Shown here: one piece after another, positions 7,737 to 14,483 of the stretch
Layout: every line of letters starts with the position of its first letter
Numbering within the stretch: position 1 is the stretch's first letter
NCBI GenBank assembly: GCA_020026215.1
Contig: JAHHQT010000034.1
Location: 1-17,051 of the forward strand
Reading direction: 5' to 3'
DNA from: Muribaculaceae bacterium
GTDB lineage: Bacteria > Bacteroidota > Bacteroidia > Bacteroidales > Muribaculaceae
DNA: 17,051 bases
The notes under the pieces: generated by a model
What the model saw: the letters and a program-made list of their open reading frames with translations, nothing else
Database searches by the model: none
What the model was told of the DNA's origin: nothing
Translations under genes and position numbers: made by a program

Positions 7737-7769
7737 CAAAAATAATACTTTACACACGCATAACCAAAA
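7737..7769 (-). promoter_or_regulatory. Predicted promoter of rsgA
   Basis: On the minus strand TTTTG (complement of 7765-7769) is followed 20 bases later by TATTTTTG (complement of 7737-7744), a full match to TAnnTTTG with good spacing. Transcription would start only about 10-15 bases before the rsgA ATG, giving a very short leader. Confidence 0.55.
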
Positions 7770-7948
7770 CAATGGACTTTTTTGCAGAGGAAGATGTTCC
7801 AATTCAATTTGTTTTCCTATGGCTAATAGTCCAAAAAACGGCTGAATATAAATAAAATAGCGTTATAATAAGTAAAAAATCAAAATTTTACAGAAAATTA
7901 CATCTTATATTATTTTATTGAATATCAGTTAGTTAAATCTAAATAATT

Positions 7949-7972
7949 GTTATATAATGTGTTATATAACAT
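7949..7972 (+). repeat. Imperfect 12-base tandem repeat
   Basis: GTTATATAATGT (7949-7960) is followed directly by GTTATATAACAT (7961-7972). The second copy contains the perfect 10-base palindrome GTTATATAAC, and the first nine bases of both copies are identical. A 12-base period with self-complementary halves would suit binding of a protein dimer, but could also be chance in AT-rich DNA. Confidence 0.5.
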
Positions 7973-7989
7973 ACTTGTTAAACAAGTAT
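7971..7989 (+). promoter_or_regulatory. Operator-like 19-base palindrome upstream of the DUF2582 gene
   Basis: ATACTTGTTAAACAAGTAT has two perfect 9-base arms (7971-7979 and 7981-7989) around a single A. It directly adjoins the tandem repeat and lies 24 bases upstream of the predicted -7 element, a position suited to an activator or repressor. No T-run follows, so it is not a terminator. Confidence 0.5.
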
Positions 7990-8013
7990 ATGCTGAATTT
8001 TAAATTTATTTAG

Positions 8014-8021
8014 TATCTTTG
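8014..8021 (+). promoter_or_regulatory. Predicted -7 promoter element of the DUF2582 gene
   Basis: TATCTTTG matches TAnnTTTG exactly and is followed by CCG, as in other promoters of this window. It lies 37 bases before the ATG. No good TTG is seen at -33 (nearest CTG, 18 bases upstream), which would suit a promoter that needs an activator. Confidence 0.55.
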
Positions 8022-8058
8022 CCGTCGAATTAAACACTTATTTATTAAAATTTAAATT

Positions 8059-8262
8059 ATGAACGTAGAATTAATCGGCTCTTGGGCTGGTCTTGTGTGG
8101 AATGCACTTGATGGCGTTGAGTCTTTGAATTTGAAGCAAGTAAAGAAAGCTACAAAGCTTAAAGAAAAGGAGTTGTATGCAGCCATGGGATGGCTAGGCC
8201 GTGAAGGTAAATTGAACATTATCGAAGAAGAAAAAGATTTAGTTCTTTCTTTGGTAAAATAA
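8059..8262 (+). CDS. Small winged-helix protein, DUF2582 family
   Basis: This 67-residue protein is almost entirely one winged helix-turn-helix domain: SWAGLVWNALDG (helix 1), LNLKQVKKATK (helix 2), KEKELYAAMGWLGREGKL (recognition helix), then a short hairpin IIEEEKDLVLSLV. It matches the DUF2582 winged-helix family common in Bacteroidota. A DNA-binding or nucleoid-associated role is likely from the fold, but no target is known to me. The start is a strong AT-rich Bacteroidota initiation context (AAATTTAAATTATG). The gene stands alone, between a possible operator cluster upstream and a strong terminator downstream, so it is probably monocistronic and well expressed. Confidence 0.88.
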   Translation: MNVELIGSWAGLVWNALDGVESLNLKQVKKATKLKEKELYAAMGWLGREGKLNIIEEEKDLVLSLVK

Positions 8263-8303
8263 TAAGCTTATAATGTTGTTGTAAACTTAGACAATAAAAG
8301 AAT

Positions 8304-8335
8304 AAAGGGCAAGCACTTTGATGCTTGCCCTTTTT
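8304..8335 (+). terminator. Intrinsic terminator of the DUF2582 gene
   Basis: AAAGGGCAAGCA (8304-8315) pairs with TGCTTGCCCTTT (8322-8333) over a 6-base loop, and the T-run occupies 8331-8335. It separates the DUF2582 gene from purT. Confidence 0.9.
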
Positions 8336-8353
8336 CGTTGTACAAAAAAATAT

Positions 8354-8361
8354 TATCTTTG
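8354..8361 (+). promoter_or_regulatory. Predicted -7 promoter element of purT
   Basis: TATCTTTG followed by CGG matches the Bacteroidota -7 consensus, 26 bases before the purT ATG. The -33 region falls in the T-rich tail of the preceding terminator and has no clean TTG at the usual distance. Confidence 0.55.
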
Positions 8362-8387
8362 CGGATAAATACTAATACTATAATTCT

Positions 8388-9578
8388 ATGACAAAAATTG
8401 GTTCAGTACAGACTTCTGTAGGTAAAAAAGCCTTGCTATTGGGCAGTGGCGAATTAGGAAAAGAAGTTGCCTTGGAGCTTCAAAGGTATGGCGTTGAGGT
8501 AGTGGCTTGTGATAAATACGACAATGCCCCGGCTATGCAAGTGGCTCATGATAGACGAGTTTTCAGTATGCTTGACGCTGAAAAATTGGAAGAGGTAGTT
8601 AAAGAGGTTCGTCCGGATCATATCATCCCTGAAATCGAAGCGATTGCAACTCCAACACTTTTGAAGTTGGAAAAAGAAGGTTTTCATGTAACACCTACTG
8701 CCAATGCTGCATGGTTGACCATGAACCGTGAGGGTATCAGAACTTTGGCGGCTGAAAAATTGGGTGTCAAAACTTCCCCTTATCGTTTCGCTTCCACAGA
8801 AGATGAGTTCGTGAAAGCTGTAGAAACAATCGGTATCCCATGTGTGGTTAAACCGATTATGAGCTCTTCCGGTCATGGACAAAGTGTTATTAAGAAACAA
8901 GAAGATATTTCTAAGGCTTGGCATATTGCACAAGAAGGAGGCCGTGCCGGTGCCGGTCGTGTAATCGTCGAAGGCTTCGTGAACTTTGATTACGAAATCA
9001 CTCTTTTGACAGTTCGCAGTTGCTCAGGTACTACTTTCTGCCAACCTATCGGACATATCCAAGAAGACGGAGACTATCGCTATTCATGGCAACCGCAACA
9101 AATGTCGGCTATAGCTCTTGACTCAGCACGTGAAATTGCCAAGAAAGTAACAGATGCTTTGGGTGGTTATGGAATCTTTGGTGTTGAAATGTTCATCAAG
9201 GGCGATGAAGTAATTTTCAGTGAAGTATCTCCTCGTCCTCACGATACAGGTATGGTGACTATGATTTCACAAGAATTGAGTGAATTCTCATTGCACGCAC
9301 GTGCTTTGCTGGGATTGCCTGTTCCTGAAATCAAATTCTATGCTCCGTCAGCATCACGCGCCGTTGTGGTTGAAGGCGATTCTGACAAAGTAGTATTCTC
9401 AAATCTTGAAAAGGTGTTGGAAGAACCTGGTGTCCAAATTCGAATCTTTGGTAAACCTGAAGTTGTAGGACATCGCCGTATGGCTGTTATTCTTGCCACT
9501 GCTGACAGTGTGGAAGAAGCTATCAAGAAAGCAGACCGCGCTTATGACAAATTAGGCGTAGAGGTATTGCCAAGATAA
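8388..9578 (+). CDS. purT: Formate-dependent phosphoribosylglycinamide formyltransferase 2
   Basis: PurT makes formyl-GAR from GAR, formate and ATP in purine synthesis, bypassing the folate-dependent PurN step. The 396-residue protein is an ATP-grasp enzyme of normal length. GSGELGKE (19-26) and PEIEAIAT (81-88) lie in the GAR-binding N-terminal domain. The phosphate loop SSSGHGQS (159-166), GGRAGAGR (184-191) and QEDGDYRYSWQPQQMS (225-240) follow. The metal-binding glutamates are E267 (GVEMF) and E279 (SEVSPRPHDTGM). In the phosphate loop residue 163 is histidine where the E. coli protein, as I recall it, has lysine. The gene is alone between two terminators and has its own promoter, so it is probably monocistronic. 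Confidence 0.97.
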   Translation: MTKIGSVQTSVGKKALLLGSGELGKEVALELQRYGVEVVACDKYDNAPAMQVAHDRRVFSMLDAEKLEEVVKEVRPDHIIPEIEAIATPTLLKLEKEGFHVTPTANAAWLTMNREGIRTLAAEKLGVKTSPYRFASTEDEFVKAVETIGIPCVVKPIMSSSGHGQSVIKKQEDISKAWHIAQEGGRAGAGRVIVEGFVNFDYEITLLTVRSCSGTTFCQPIGHIQEDGDYRYSWQPQQMSAIALDSAREIAKKVTDALGGYGIFGVEMFIKGDEVIFSEVSPRPHDTGMVTMISQELSEFSLHARALLGLPVPEIKFYAPSASRAVVVEGDSDKVVFSNLEKVLEEPGVQIRIFGKPEVVGHRRMAVILATADSVEEAIKKADRAYDKLGVEVLPR

Positions 9579-9603
9579 TTTATTATATCAGATAAAAAAT
9601 AAA

Positions 9604-9645
9604 GAGCAACTTTGAAGGATCAAACCTTTGAAGTCGCTCTTTTTT
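9604..9645. terminator. Bidirectional terminator between purT and ung
   Basis: A 15-position stem (9604-9618 with 9625-9639) closes a 6-base loop, with one A-C mismatch and two G-T pairs. It is followed by six T (9640-9645) on the plus strand; on the minus strand it is followed by TTTATTTTTTATC. It therefore fits both the purT and the ung transcripts, which converge here. Confidence 0.85.
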
Positions 9646-9654
9646 ATTTATGAG

Positions 9655-10317
9655 TTACCAATCTATTTCTGTCAAGCCGTTTTGTCGGAGATAGGCATTT
9701 GCTTTGCTGAAATGATGACAGCCGAAAAAGCCGTGGTCGGCAGAACGGGGTGAGGGATGTGAGGCGGTAAGAACCAAGTGCTTGCTGGTGTCGATGAGTG
9801 AAATCTTTTCTTTTGCATATCGTCCCCAAAGCATGAAAACGAGATGTTCGCGTTCGTCACTCAATTTCTTGATAACTGCATCGGTGAAAGTTTCCCATCC
9901 TTGATTCTGGTGAGAACCTGTGTGGTAGGCTCGTACGGTCAGAACCGAGTTCATGGAGAAAACACCTTGTTTTACCCATCGGTCAAGATTTCCCGAAGTT
10001 GGTATCGGTTTTCCCAAGTCGGTATGTATTTCCTGAAACATATTTGCCAATGAACCAGGAATGGTAACTCCTTCAGGCACAGAAAAACATACCCCGTAAT
10101 ACAATCCCGGTTGAGGATAGGGGTCTTGACCGAGAATTACCACTTTTACCTTGTTAAACGGACAAACATTGAACAGATAAAATATGCGGTTACCCGGAGG
10201 AAGTACTTGGGTGGTACGGTATTCGTTTTTCACGAATGTCACCAATTTTTCAAAATAAGGTTTGTCAAATTCTTCCTGTAGCTTTTCTCTCCAACTTTCT
10301 TCGATTTTTACATTCAT
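9655..10317 (-). CDS. ung: Uracil-DNA glycosylase, family 1
   Basis: Ung cuts uracil from DNA to start base-excision repair. The 220-residue protein has the normal length. The catalytic water-activating loop is GQDPY (63-67, D65). The uracil-recognition asparagine is N123 in FSMNSVLTV. SHQNQGWETFTD (135-146) follows, and the DNA-intercalation loop is HPSPRSA (187-193, H187). The loop after GQDPY departs from the usual form: PQPGLYYGVCFSV stands where most family 1 enzymes have H-x-P-x-Q-A-x-G-L-x-FSV. Y67, which excludes thymine, is kept, so uracil specificity should hold. The gene has its own promoter candidate and shares a terminator with purT. Confidence 0.95.
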   Translation of the reverse strand: MNVKIEESWREKLQEEFDKPYFEKLVTFVKNEYRTTQVLPPGNRIFYLFNVCPFNKVKVVILGQDPYPQPGLYYGVCFSVPEGVTIPGSLANMFQEIHTDLGKPIPTSGNLDRWVKQGVFSMNSVLTVRAYHTGSHQNQGWETFTDAVIKKLSDEREHLVFMLWGRYAKEKISLIDTSKHLVLTASHPSPRSADHGFFGCHHFSKANAYLRQNGLTEIDW

Positions 10318-10339
10318 CGCACCTTGAATTTAGGAAAGA

Positions 10340-10370
10340 TAAAGGTAGGGCTAATTCTCTTTTAAAGCAA
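10340..10370 (-). promoter_or_regulatory. Predicted promoter of ung
   Basis: On the minus strand TTG (complement of 10368-10370) is followed after 20 bases by TACCTTTA (complement of 10340-10347), one mismatch from TAnnTTTG. It lies 22 bases before the ung ATG. Confidence 0.4.
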
Positions 10371-10387
10371 GAATAAACCGCCGTTTT

Positions 10388-10395
10388 TATCTTTG
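10388..10395 (+). promoter_or_regulatory. Distal promoter-like -7 element upstream of dCMP deaminase gene
   Basis: TATCTTTG followed by CGG, the same string seen before purT, lies 155 bases before the chosen ATG. A transcript from here would carry a long leader with a small hairpin and a 9-base direct repeat (10408-10441). No clear -33 element is seen. Confidence 0.4.
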
Positions 10396-10485
10396 CGGAG
10401 TGTCCCATTCAATCGGGAATAGGGCTCTCTTTTTCAATCGGTTGAAATTTTTAGTTAATGATTTCATTTTATAATTCAAAATACT

Positions 10486-10493
10486 TAACTTTG
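10486..10493 (+). promoter_or_regulatory. Proximal promoter-like -7 element upstream of dCMP deaminase gene
   Basis: TAACTTTG matches TAnnTTTG, 57 bases before the ATG at 10551. It lies inside the 5' extension of the reading frame, which argues that the extension from 10458 is not translated. Confidence 0.4.
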
Positions 10494-10550
10494 TTTCCAA
10501 ATACTTATTTGGCAAATAGCACTTTGCCAGATGAAATTTACTTTTCGTAT

Positions 10551-10991
10551 ATGGATAATACATTGAAACAAACCACGTTGGATTTGCGATATTTGAAAAT
10601 GGCTCGTATCTGGGCAGAGAATTCATATTGCAAGCGTCGTCAAGTCGGTGCATTGATTGTAAAGGACAAGATGATTATTTCCGACGGATACAACGGGACA
10701 CCTTCTGGATTTAACAACATCTGCGAAGATGAGAGCGGACATACTTTCCCTTATGTTCTCCATGCCGAAGCGAATGCTATAACTAAAGTGGCACGCAGCA
10801 ACAATAGTAGTGAAGGGGCTACTCTTTATGTCACCGCCGCTCCTTGCATCGAGTGTGCAAAACTGATTATTCAAGCCGGTATCAATCGTGTCGTATTTTC
10901 TGAATATTACCGCATTGCCGATGGTTTGGAACTGTTGAAAAATGCTGGCGTAGAATGTGTGTTTTTGGATGATTCTAATGAAGCAAAATAA
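10551..10991 (+). CDS. Deoxycytidylate (dCMP) deaminase
   Basis: This zinc enzyme deaminates dCMP to dUMP, the substrate of thymidylate synthase. From the ATG at 10551 it has 146 residues, the usual size. The frame extends to an ATG at 10458, but those 31 residues look unlike the family and contain a promoter element. Motifs: RRQVGALIVKD (29-39), GYNGTPSG (47-54, typical of dCMP rather than cytidine deaminases), HAEANA (71-76) with zinc ligand H71 and catalytic E73, and PCIEC (98-102) with zinc ligands C99 and C102. An S41 protease and 5-formyl-THF cyclo-ligase follow closely; I recall this gene order in other Bacteroidota. The thymidylate link between deaminase and folate enzyme fits shared expression. 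Confidence 0.93.
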   Translation: MDNTLKQTTLDLRYLKMARIWAENSYCKRRQVGALIVKDKMIISDGYNGTPSGFNNICEDESGHTFPYVLHAEANAITKVARSNNSSEGATLYVTAAPCIECAKLIIQAGINRVVFSEYYRIADGLELLKNAGVECVFLDDSNEAK

Positions 10992-11024
10992 ATAATATCG
11001 GATTGAAATAAGTTATAGACGAAA

Positions 11025-12671
11025 ATGAGAATAAAAAATAATCCAATAATTTGGTTCCCTCTCGCCATTGCAATTTCTATTGTACTGGGTATTTTTATCG
11101 GAAACCATATTTCTACCAAAAAATTCGTTTTGGACAAGGATAGAAAGATTAACACTGTCTTGAATTTTATTGAAGGCGAATATGTGGATTCCGTAAATAT
11201 TCATGATTTGGTGGAACAGACTATTCCAAAGGTAATTGCTAATCTCGACCCTCACTCTTACTATATTCCTGCAAAGGATGTAACATCGGTCAACGATGAG
11301 TTGGATGGCTCAATCAGCGGTATTGGTGTTACTTTCTCAATGATGAACGACACCGCTCATGTGATTGAAGTGATTTCGGGTGGTCCTGCTGAAAAGGCTG
11401 GTATGATGGCTGGTGACAGAATTGTGACTGTCAACGATTCCATTATCACAGGCAACTTGATTTCGAGTGAAAAGGTACAGCGTTTGATTAAGGGTGAAAA
11501 AGGCTCAACTGTGAAAATAGGTATCAAACGCAACAATTCAAAAACTATCTTGAATTTGGATATTGTACGCGGTGATATCCCTATCAATACTGTTGATGCG
11601 GCATACGTCATCGACAAGAATACTGGTTATGTCAAGGTCAGCAAATTCGGTCGTAACACTTATAATGAATTCCTTACTTCACTTGTGATTTTGGAAAGCA
11701 AAGGTTGTACGAAATTTATCATTGACTTGCGTGGCAATGCCGGAGGATATATGGAAATGGCAACATTGATGGCTAACGAATTCTTATCAAAAGGCGAAAT
11801 GATTGTCTTTACAAAAGGCCGTGACCCACGTGAAAATATCCAAGTATGGAGTGACAATAACGGCTCGTTCCATGATGCACAAGTGGCTGTCCTTATTGAT
11901 GAATATTCAGCCAGTGCGAGTGAAATTTTGGCAGGAGCATTGCAAGACAATGACCGTGGTATCGTTGTTGGTCGTCGTTCATTCGGTAAGGGCTTGGTGC
12001 AAAAACAAACTTATTTGCCCGACAGTAGTGCCTTGCGTTTGACCATTGCCCGCTACTATACTCCTTCTGGACGTTGCGTTCAGAAAGGTTATAAATCGGG
12101 TGACGATATGTCTTATAGCACAGAATTGTACGACAGATATTCAAATGGTGAAGTCTATAATGTGGACAGTATCAAAGTGGACAAGTCGCATATCTTCAAA
12201 ACTGCCAATGGTCGTACAGTTTATGGCAATGGCGGTATTGTTCCTGATATTTTCGTGCCGAACGATACATCGGGCATTACCAGCTACTATATTGCAGTTG
12301 TAAACAAAGGTTTGTTGAACAAGTATTCATTTGAATATATTGACAAGAATCGTGAACGCTTGAGCAAAATCAAGGACGTAAAGGCCTTGATGAGAGCTTT
12401 GCCGTCTGATGATGCCTTGACATTCAATTTCGTGATGTATGCGAAAGAAAACGGCGTGCCTGTAAGATGGTACTACATCAGTCAGTCACGTGACTTGCTT
12501 GCCCGTCAGTTGAAAGCGATGATTGTCCGTGACTTGTTGGGTATCGAGGCTCAATATATGGTATTCAACAAGGATGACAAGACCGTTGCCGCTGCATTGA
12601 AAGCGTTGAAAAACGGTGATGCTGAATTCCCTGTAAAGATTGAAATACAAGGAAACAAACAACATAAATAG
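11025..12671 (+). CDS. S41 family C-terminal processing peptidase
   Basis: This is a CtpA/Prc-type serine protease of the envelope that trims or degrades periplasmic proteins. The 548-residue protein has an N-terminal membrane anchor at about residues 8-26. A PDZ domain covers about 85-180 (ISGIGVTFSM, GGPAEKAGMMAGDRI). The S41 catalytic core covers about 195-360. The catalytic set is intact: S297 in SASASEILAG, K322 in FGKGLVQ and Q326, with the same S-to-K spacing of 25 and K-to-Q spacing of 4 as in E. coli Prc. FIIDLRGNAGG (231-241) is the usual core strand. About 190 residues follow the core with no domain I recognise. It starts 33 bases after the dCMP deaminase gene and ends 6 bases before the next gene. 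Confidence 0.95.
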   Translation: MRIKNNPIIWFPLAIAISIVLGIFIGNHISTKKFVLDKDRKINTVLNFIEGEYVDSVNIHDLVEQTIPKVIANLDPHSYYIPAKDVTSVNDELDGSISGIGVTFSMMNDTAHVIEVISGGPAEKAGMMAGDRIVTVNDSIITGNLISSEKVQRLIKGEKGSTVKIGIKRNNSKTILNLDIVRGDIPINTVDAAYVIDKNTGYVKVSKFGRNTYNEFLTSLVILESKGCTKFIIDLRGNAGGYMEMATLMANEFLSKGEMIVFTKGRDPRENIQVWSDNNGSFHDAQVAVLIDEYSASASEILAGALQDNDRGIVVGRRSFGKGLVQKQTYLPDSSALRLTIARYYTPSGRCVQKGYKSGDDMSYSTELYDRYSNGEVYNVDSIKVDKSHIFKTANGRTVYGNGGIVPDIFVPNDTSGITSYYIAVVNKGLLNKYSFEYIDKNRERLSKIKDVKALMRALPSDDALTFNFVMYAKENGVPVRWYYISQSRDLLARQLKAMIVRDLLGIEAQYMVFNKDDKTVAAALKALKNGDAEFPVKIEIQGNKQHK

Positions 12672-12677
12672 AAAGAT

Positions 12678-13220
12678 ATGGATAAGGTTGCTTTGCGCAA
12701 GCAGATGAAAAAGCTGAAATCGGAGTTGAGTGAGCAAGAAAAACTTGATGCCGAAATTAATGCCTTGAATCTTCTAAGCAAATGCGCTGTTTTCCAGCAG
12801 GCAAAAAGCGTATTGGTCTATAATGCATTGCCTGATGAAATCCGTACTCAACGATTGCTTGAAACATGGGGAAAAAGCAAGAATCTGTTTCTTCCGCGTG
12901 TGAATGGCGATGATTTGGATATCTTGGCGTATTCCAAAGATTTTGTGCAAAAGGGAGCATTCGATATTTACGAGCCGGTCGGCGAAGATTTGCACGATAT
13001 TGCGGAAATGGACTTGATTATAGTTCCCGGAGTGGCATTTGACTTGAAAGGGAATCGCTTGGGACGAGGCAAGGGCTATTATGACAAATTGCTTTGCAAA
13101 GCCACTTGCCCGAAATTGGGCTATATCTACGACTTGCAACTATTGGAACAGATTCCCGCAGAGCAGCATGATATACCCATGAATTTTATTGTAACAGACA
13201 AAAGAATAATTTCATTATAA
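12678..13220 (+). CDS. 5-formyltetrahydrofolate cyclo-ligase
   Basis: The enzyme uses ATP to turn 5-formyl-THF into 5,10-methenyl-THF, returning a storage or inhibitory folate to the active pool. The 180-residue protein has the normal length. The basic N-terminus has R7 and K8, which contact ATP. LPDEI (51-55) lies in the substrate pocket region. VPGVAFD (116-122) and the glycine-rich ATP loop RLGRGKGYYD (127-136) are diagnostic. It follows the S41 protease by 6 bases and precedes the RIC-like gene by 3, so it belongs to the run from 10551 to 14483. Confidence 0.95.
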   Translation: MDKVALRKQMKKLKSELSEQEKLDAEINALNLLSKCAVFQQAKSVLVYNALPDEIRTQRLLETWGKSKNLFLPRVNGDDLDILAYSKDFVQKGAFDIYEPVGEDLHDIAEMDLIIVPGVAFDLKGNRLGRGKGYYDKLLCKATCPKLGYIYDLQLLEQIPAEQHDIPMNFIVTDKRIISL

Positions 13221-13223
13221 GCT

Positions 13224-13919
13224 ATGGCATTGGTAACACCTGAAGACAAACTTTATGAGATAATAATAGCAGAACCTGCTATTATTCCATTGGTCAACAG
13301 ATTCGATATTTCGCTTGGTGTGGGGGATAGAACCATCGCCGAAATTTGTGCTAACAAGGGAATAAATATTGATTTGTTTGTCACCATTGTCAATGCTTAC
13401 ATCAACGAGTCTTTCTCGTTTGAGAAAAGTTTTGAATCTTTTGGTGCACAGGATATTATATCCTATCTGCGCATGACGAACAACGCATATATGCGTTTCC
13501 AGATACCGAACATTGAACGTCACTTCAGTGCATTGATCAGTCATAGTACAGGTAACAACAATCTTGAATTGCTGTTCTCCTTGTTTCAGGAAGTGAAGCA
13601 GGAAATCACTTCACGCATTGAGAATGACGAGCAAGTTTGGTTTAAGGAAATCTTGGAACACGAGAATTGTGCTCCTGTAGGACAGTTGGATATAGATGTC
13701 AATGAAAATATAGAGTTCGATACCACTATAGAGGATAAGATTTGTGACCTAAAAAATATGTTTGTCATCCACTTGAAAGGGGATTATGACAGGAATCTGT
13801 GCCACGCTGTCTTATTTGCCATTATCAGTTTGGAAAAGGACTTGAAACAAAACGACCGCATCCGTAACAACGTGCTTTATCCGTTGGCTGTTGCCTTGAA
13901 AAAACAATATCAAAAATAA
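13224..13919 (+). CDS. Hemerythrin/RIC-like protein lacking the expected metal ligands
   Basis: The 231-residue protein resembles RIC/ScdA iron-sulfur-repair proteins and related Bacteroidota hemerythrin-domain proteins. Residues 8-60 match the ScdA N-terminal domain (LVNRFDISLGVGDRTIAEIC...), but the Cys-Cys pair of classical RIC is replaced by SLGVG. Residues 75-225 follow the hemerythrin four-helix pattern, yet the ligand positions read N86/N87 (in TNNAY), R131 (SRIENDE), and N210 and R212 (LKQNDRIRNN), where the family has histidines. The acidic ligand of the last helix appears to be R214. Remaining histidines (100, 107, 146, 183, 194) do not fall in the usual positions. It probably does not hold a di-iron centre, and may act by binding another partner or ligand. 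It sits 3 bases after the cyclo-ligase gene and 12 before a LuxR-type regulator, suggesting a regulatory pair. The family call rests on pattern recognition only. Confidence 0.65.
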   Translation: MALVTPEDKLYEIIIAEPAIIPLVNRFDISLGVGDRTIAEICANKGINIDLFVTIVNAYINESFSFEKSFESFGAQDIISYLRMTNNAYMRFQIPNIERHFSALISHSTGNNNLELLFSLFQEVKQEITSRIENDEQVWFKEILEHENCAPVGQLDIDVNENIEFDTTIEDKICDLKNMFVIHLKGDYDRNLCHAVLFAIISLEKDLKQNDRIRNNVLYPLAVALKKQYQK

Positions 13920-13931
13920 GCAAATTCCATT

Positions 13932-14483
13932 ATGTCTAAAATCAGCTTGAATATATTGATGAAGGACAACCTTTGCGCTATAAGTTTGAAGCATCTGCTT
14001 TTGAACTTATTCAATATTGATGCCCAAATTTTAGATATTAAGCATATTTCAGCGATGAATTTCTCGGATACCACCGACCTGTTTATCACGGATGACAAGG
14101 TGTTCTCGGCATTCCCCGATTTTTTCATGACACGCAAGAACCGTCTTGCCATTGTTTCTGATTTTGGTAATTCGAAGGATGGCTCGTTGTTTCTGATTAA
14201 ACGTCACGCTTCTGAAAAAGAAATTGTCAGTGAACTTTCCAACTTTGTCACTCATTCCACTCAACGCATACAAACTGCCAATGAGTTGTCGCAACGTGAG
14301 ATTGAAGTGCTGTGCAAAGTGGCATCGGGTTTGACTAACAAAGAGATTGCTGAGCGATTGAATATCAGTATCAATACCGTTCTTACTCACCGTAAAAATA
14401 TTACCTCAAAATTAGGCATCAAGAGTGTGTCGGCATTGTCAGTCTTTGCTATCATGAACGGTTACATATCGCCAAAACATTAA
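13932..14483 (+). CDS. LuxR-type HTH regulator with a receiver-like N-terminus
   Basis: The 183-residue protein ends in a clear GerE/LuxR DNA-binding domain (about 118-178): LSQREIEVLCKVASG, LTNKEIAERLNIS and the recognition helix NTVLTHRKNITSKLGI. The N-terminal 110 residues look like a divergent response-regulator receiver. The opening ILMKDN keeps only one of the two acidic residues (D12); D54/D55 could be the phosphorylation site, S76 (IVSDFG) the switch hydroxyl and K90 (FLIKRH) the conserved lysine. No histidine kinase is present in the window. It follows the RIC-like gene by 12 bases. A working model is that it answers a signal passed by that neighbour, but this is inference. It is the last gene of the run that starts at dCMP deaminase. 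Confidence 0.88.
   Translation: MSKISLNILMKDNLCAISLKHLLLNLFNIDAQILDIKHISAMNFSDTTDLFITDDKVFSAFPDFFMTRKNRLAIVSDFGNSKDGSLFLIKRHASEKEIVSELSNFVTHSTQRIQTANELSQREIEVLCKVASGLTNKEIAERLNISINTVLTHRKNITSKLGIKSVSALSVFAIMNGYISPKH

Larger units (their letters stand above)
7718..8058. other. AT-rich divergent intergenic region between rsgA and the DUF2582 gene
   Basis: These 341 bases separate two divergent genes and contain no convincing open reading frame. They hold the rsgA promoter (7737-7769), a 12-base tandem repeat (7949-7972), a 19-base palindrome (7971-7989) and the -7 element of the downstream gene (8014-8021). The stretch from about 7775 to 7945 is very AT-rich and I see no defined element in it. 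It is too long for promoters alone, so a small RNA or extra protein-binding sites are possible. Confidence 0.7.

Noticed and set aside
8454..8933. 159-residue minus-strand open frame opposite purT
   Set aside because: It lies wholly within the well-supported purT gene, has no recognisable domain and no promoter of its own.
10458..10550. Longer dCMP deaminase starting at the ATG at 10458 (31 extra residues)
   Set aside because: The extra residues do not look like the family, the region contains a -7 promoter element, and the start at 10551 gives the normal length. It remains possible if transcription begins at the distal element near 10400.
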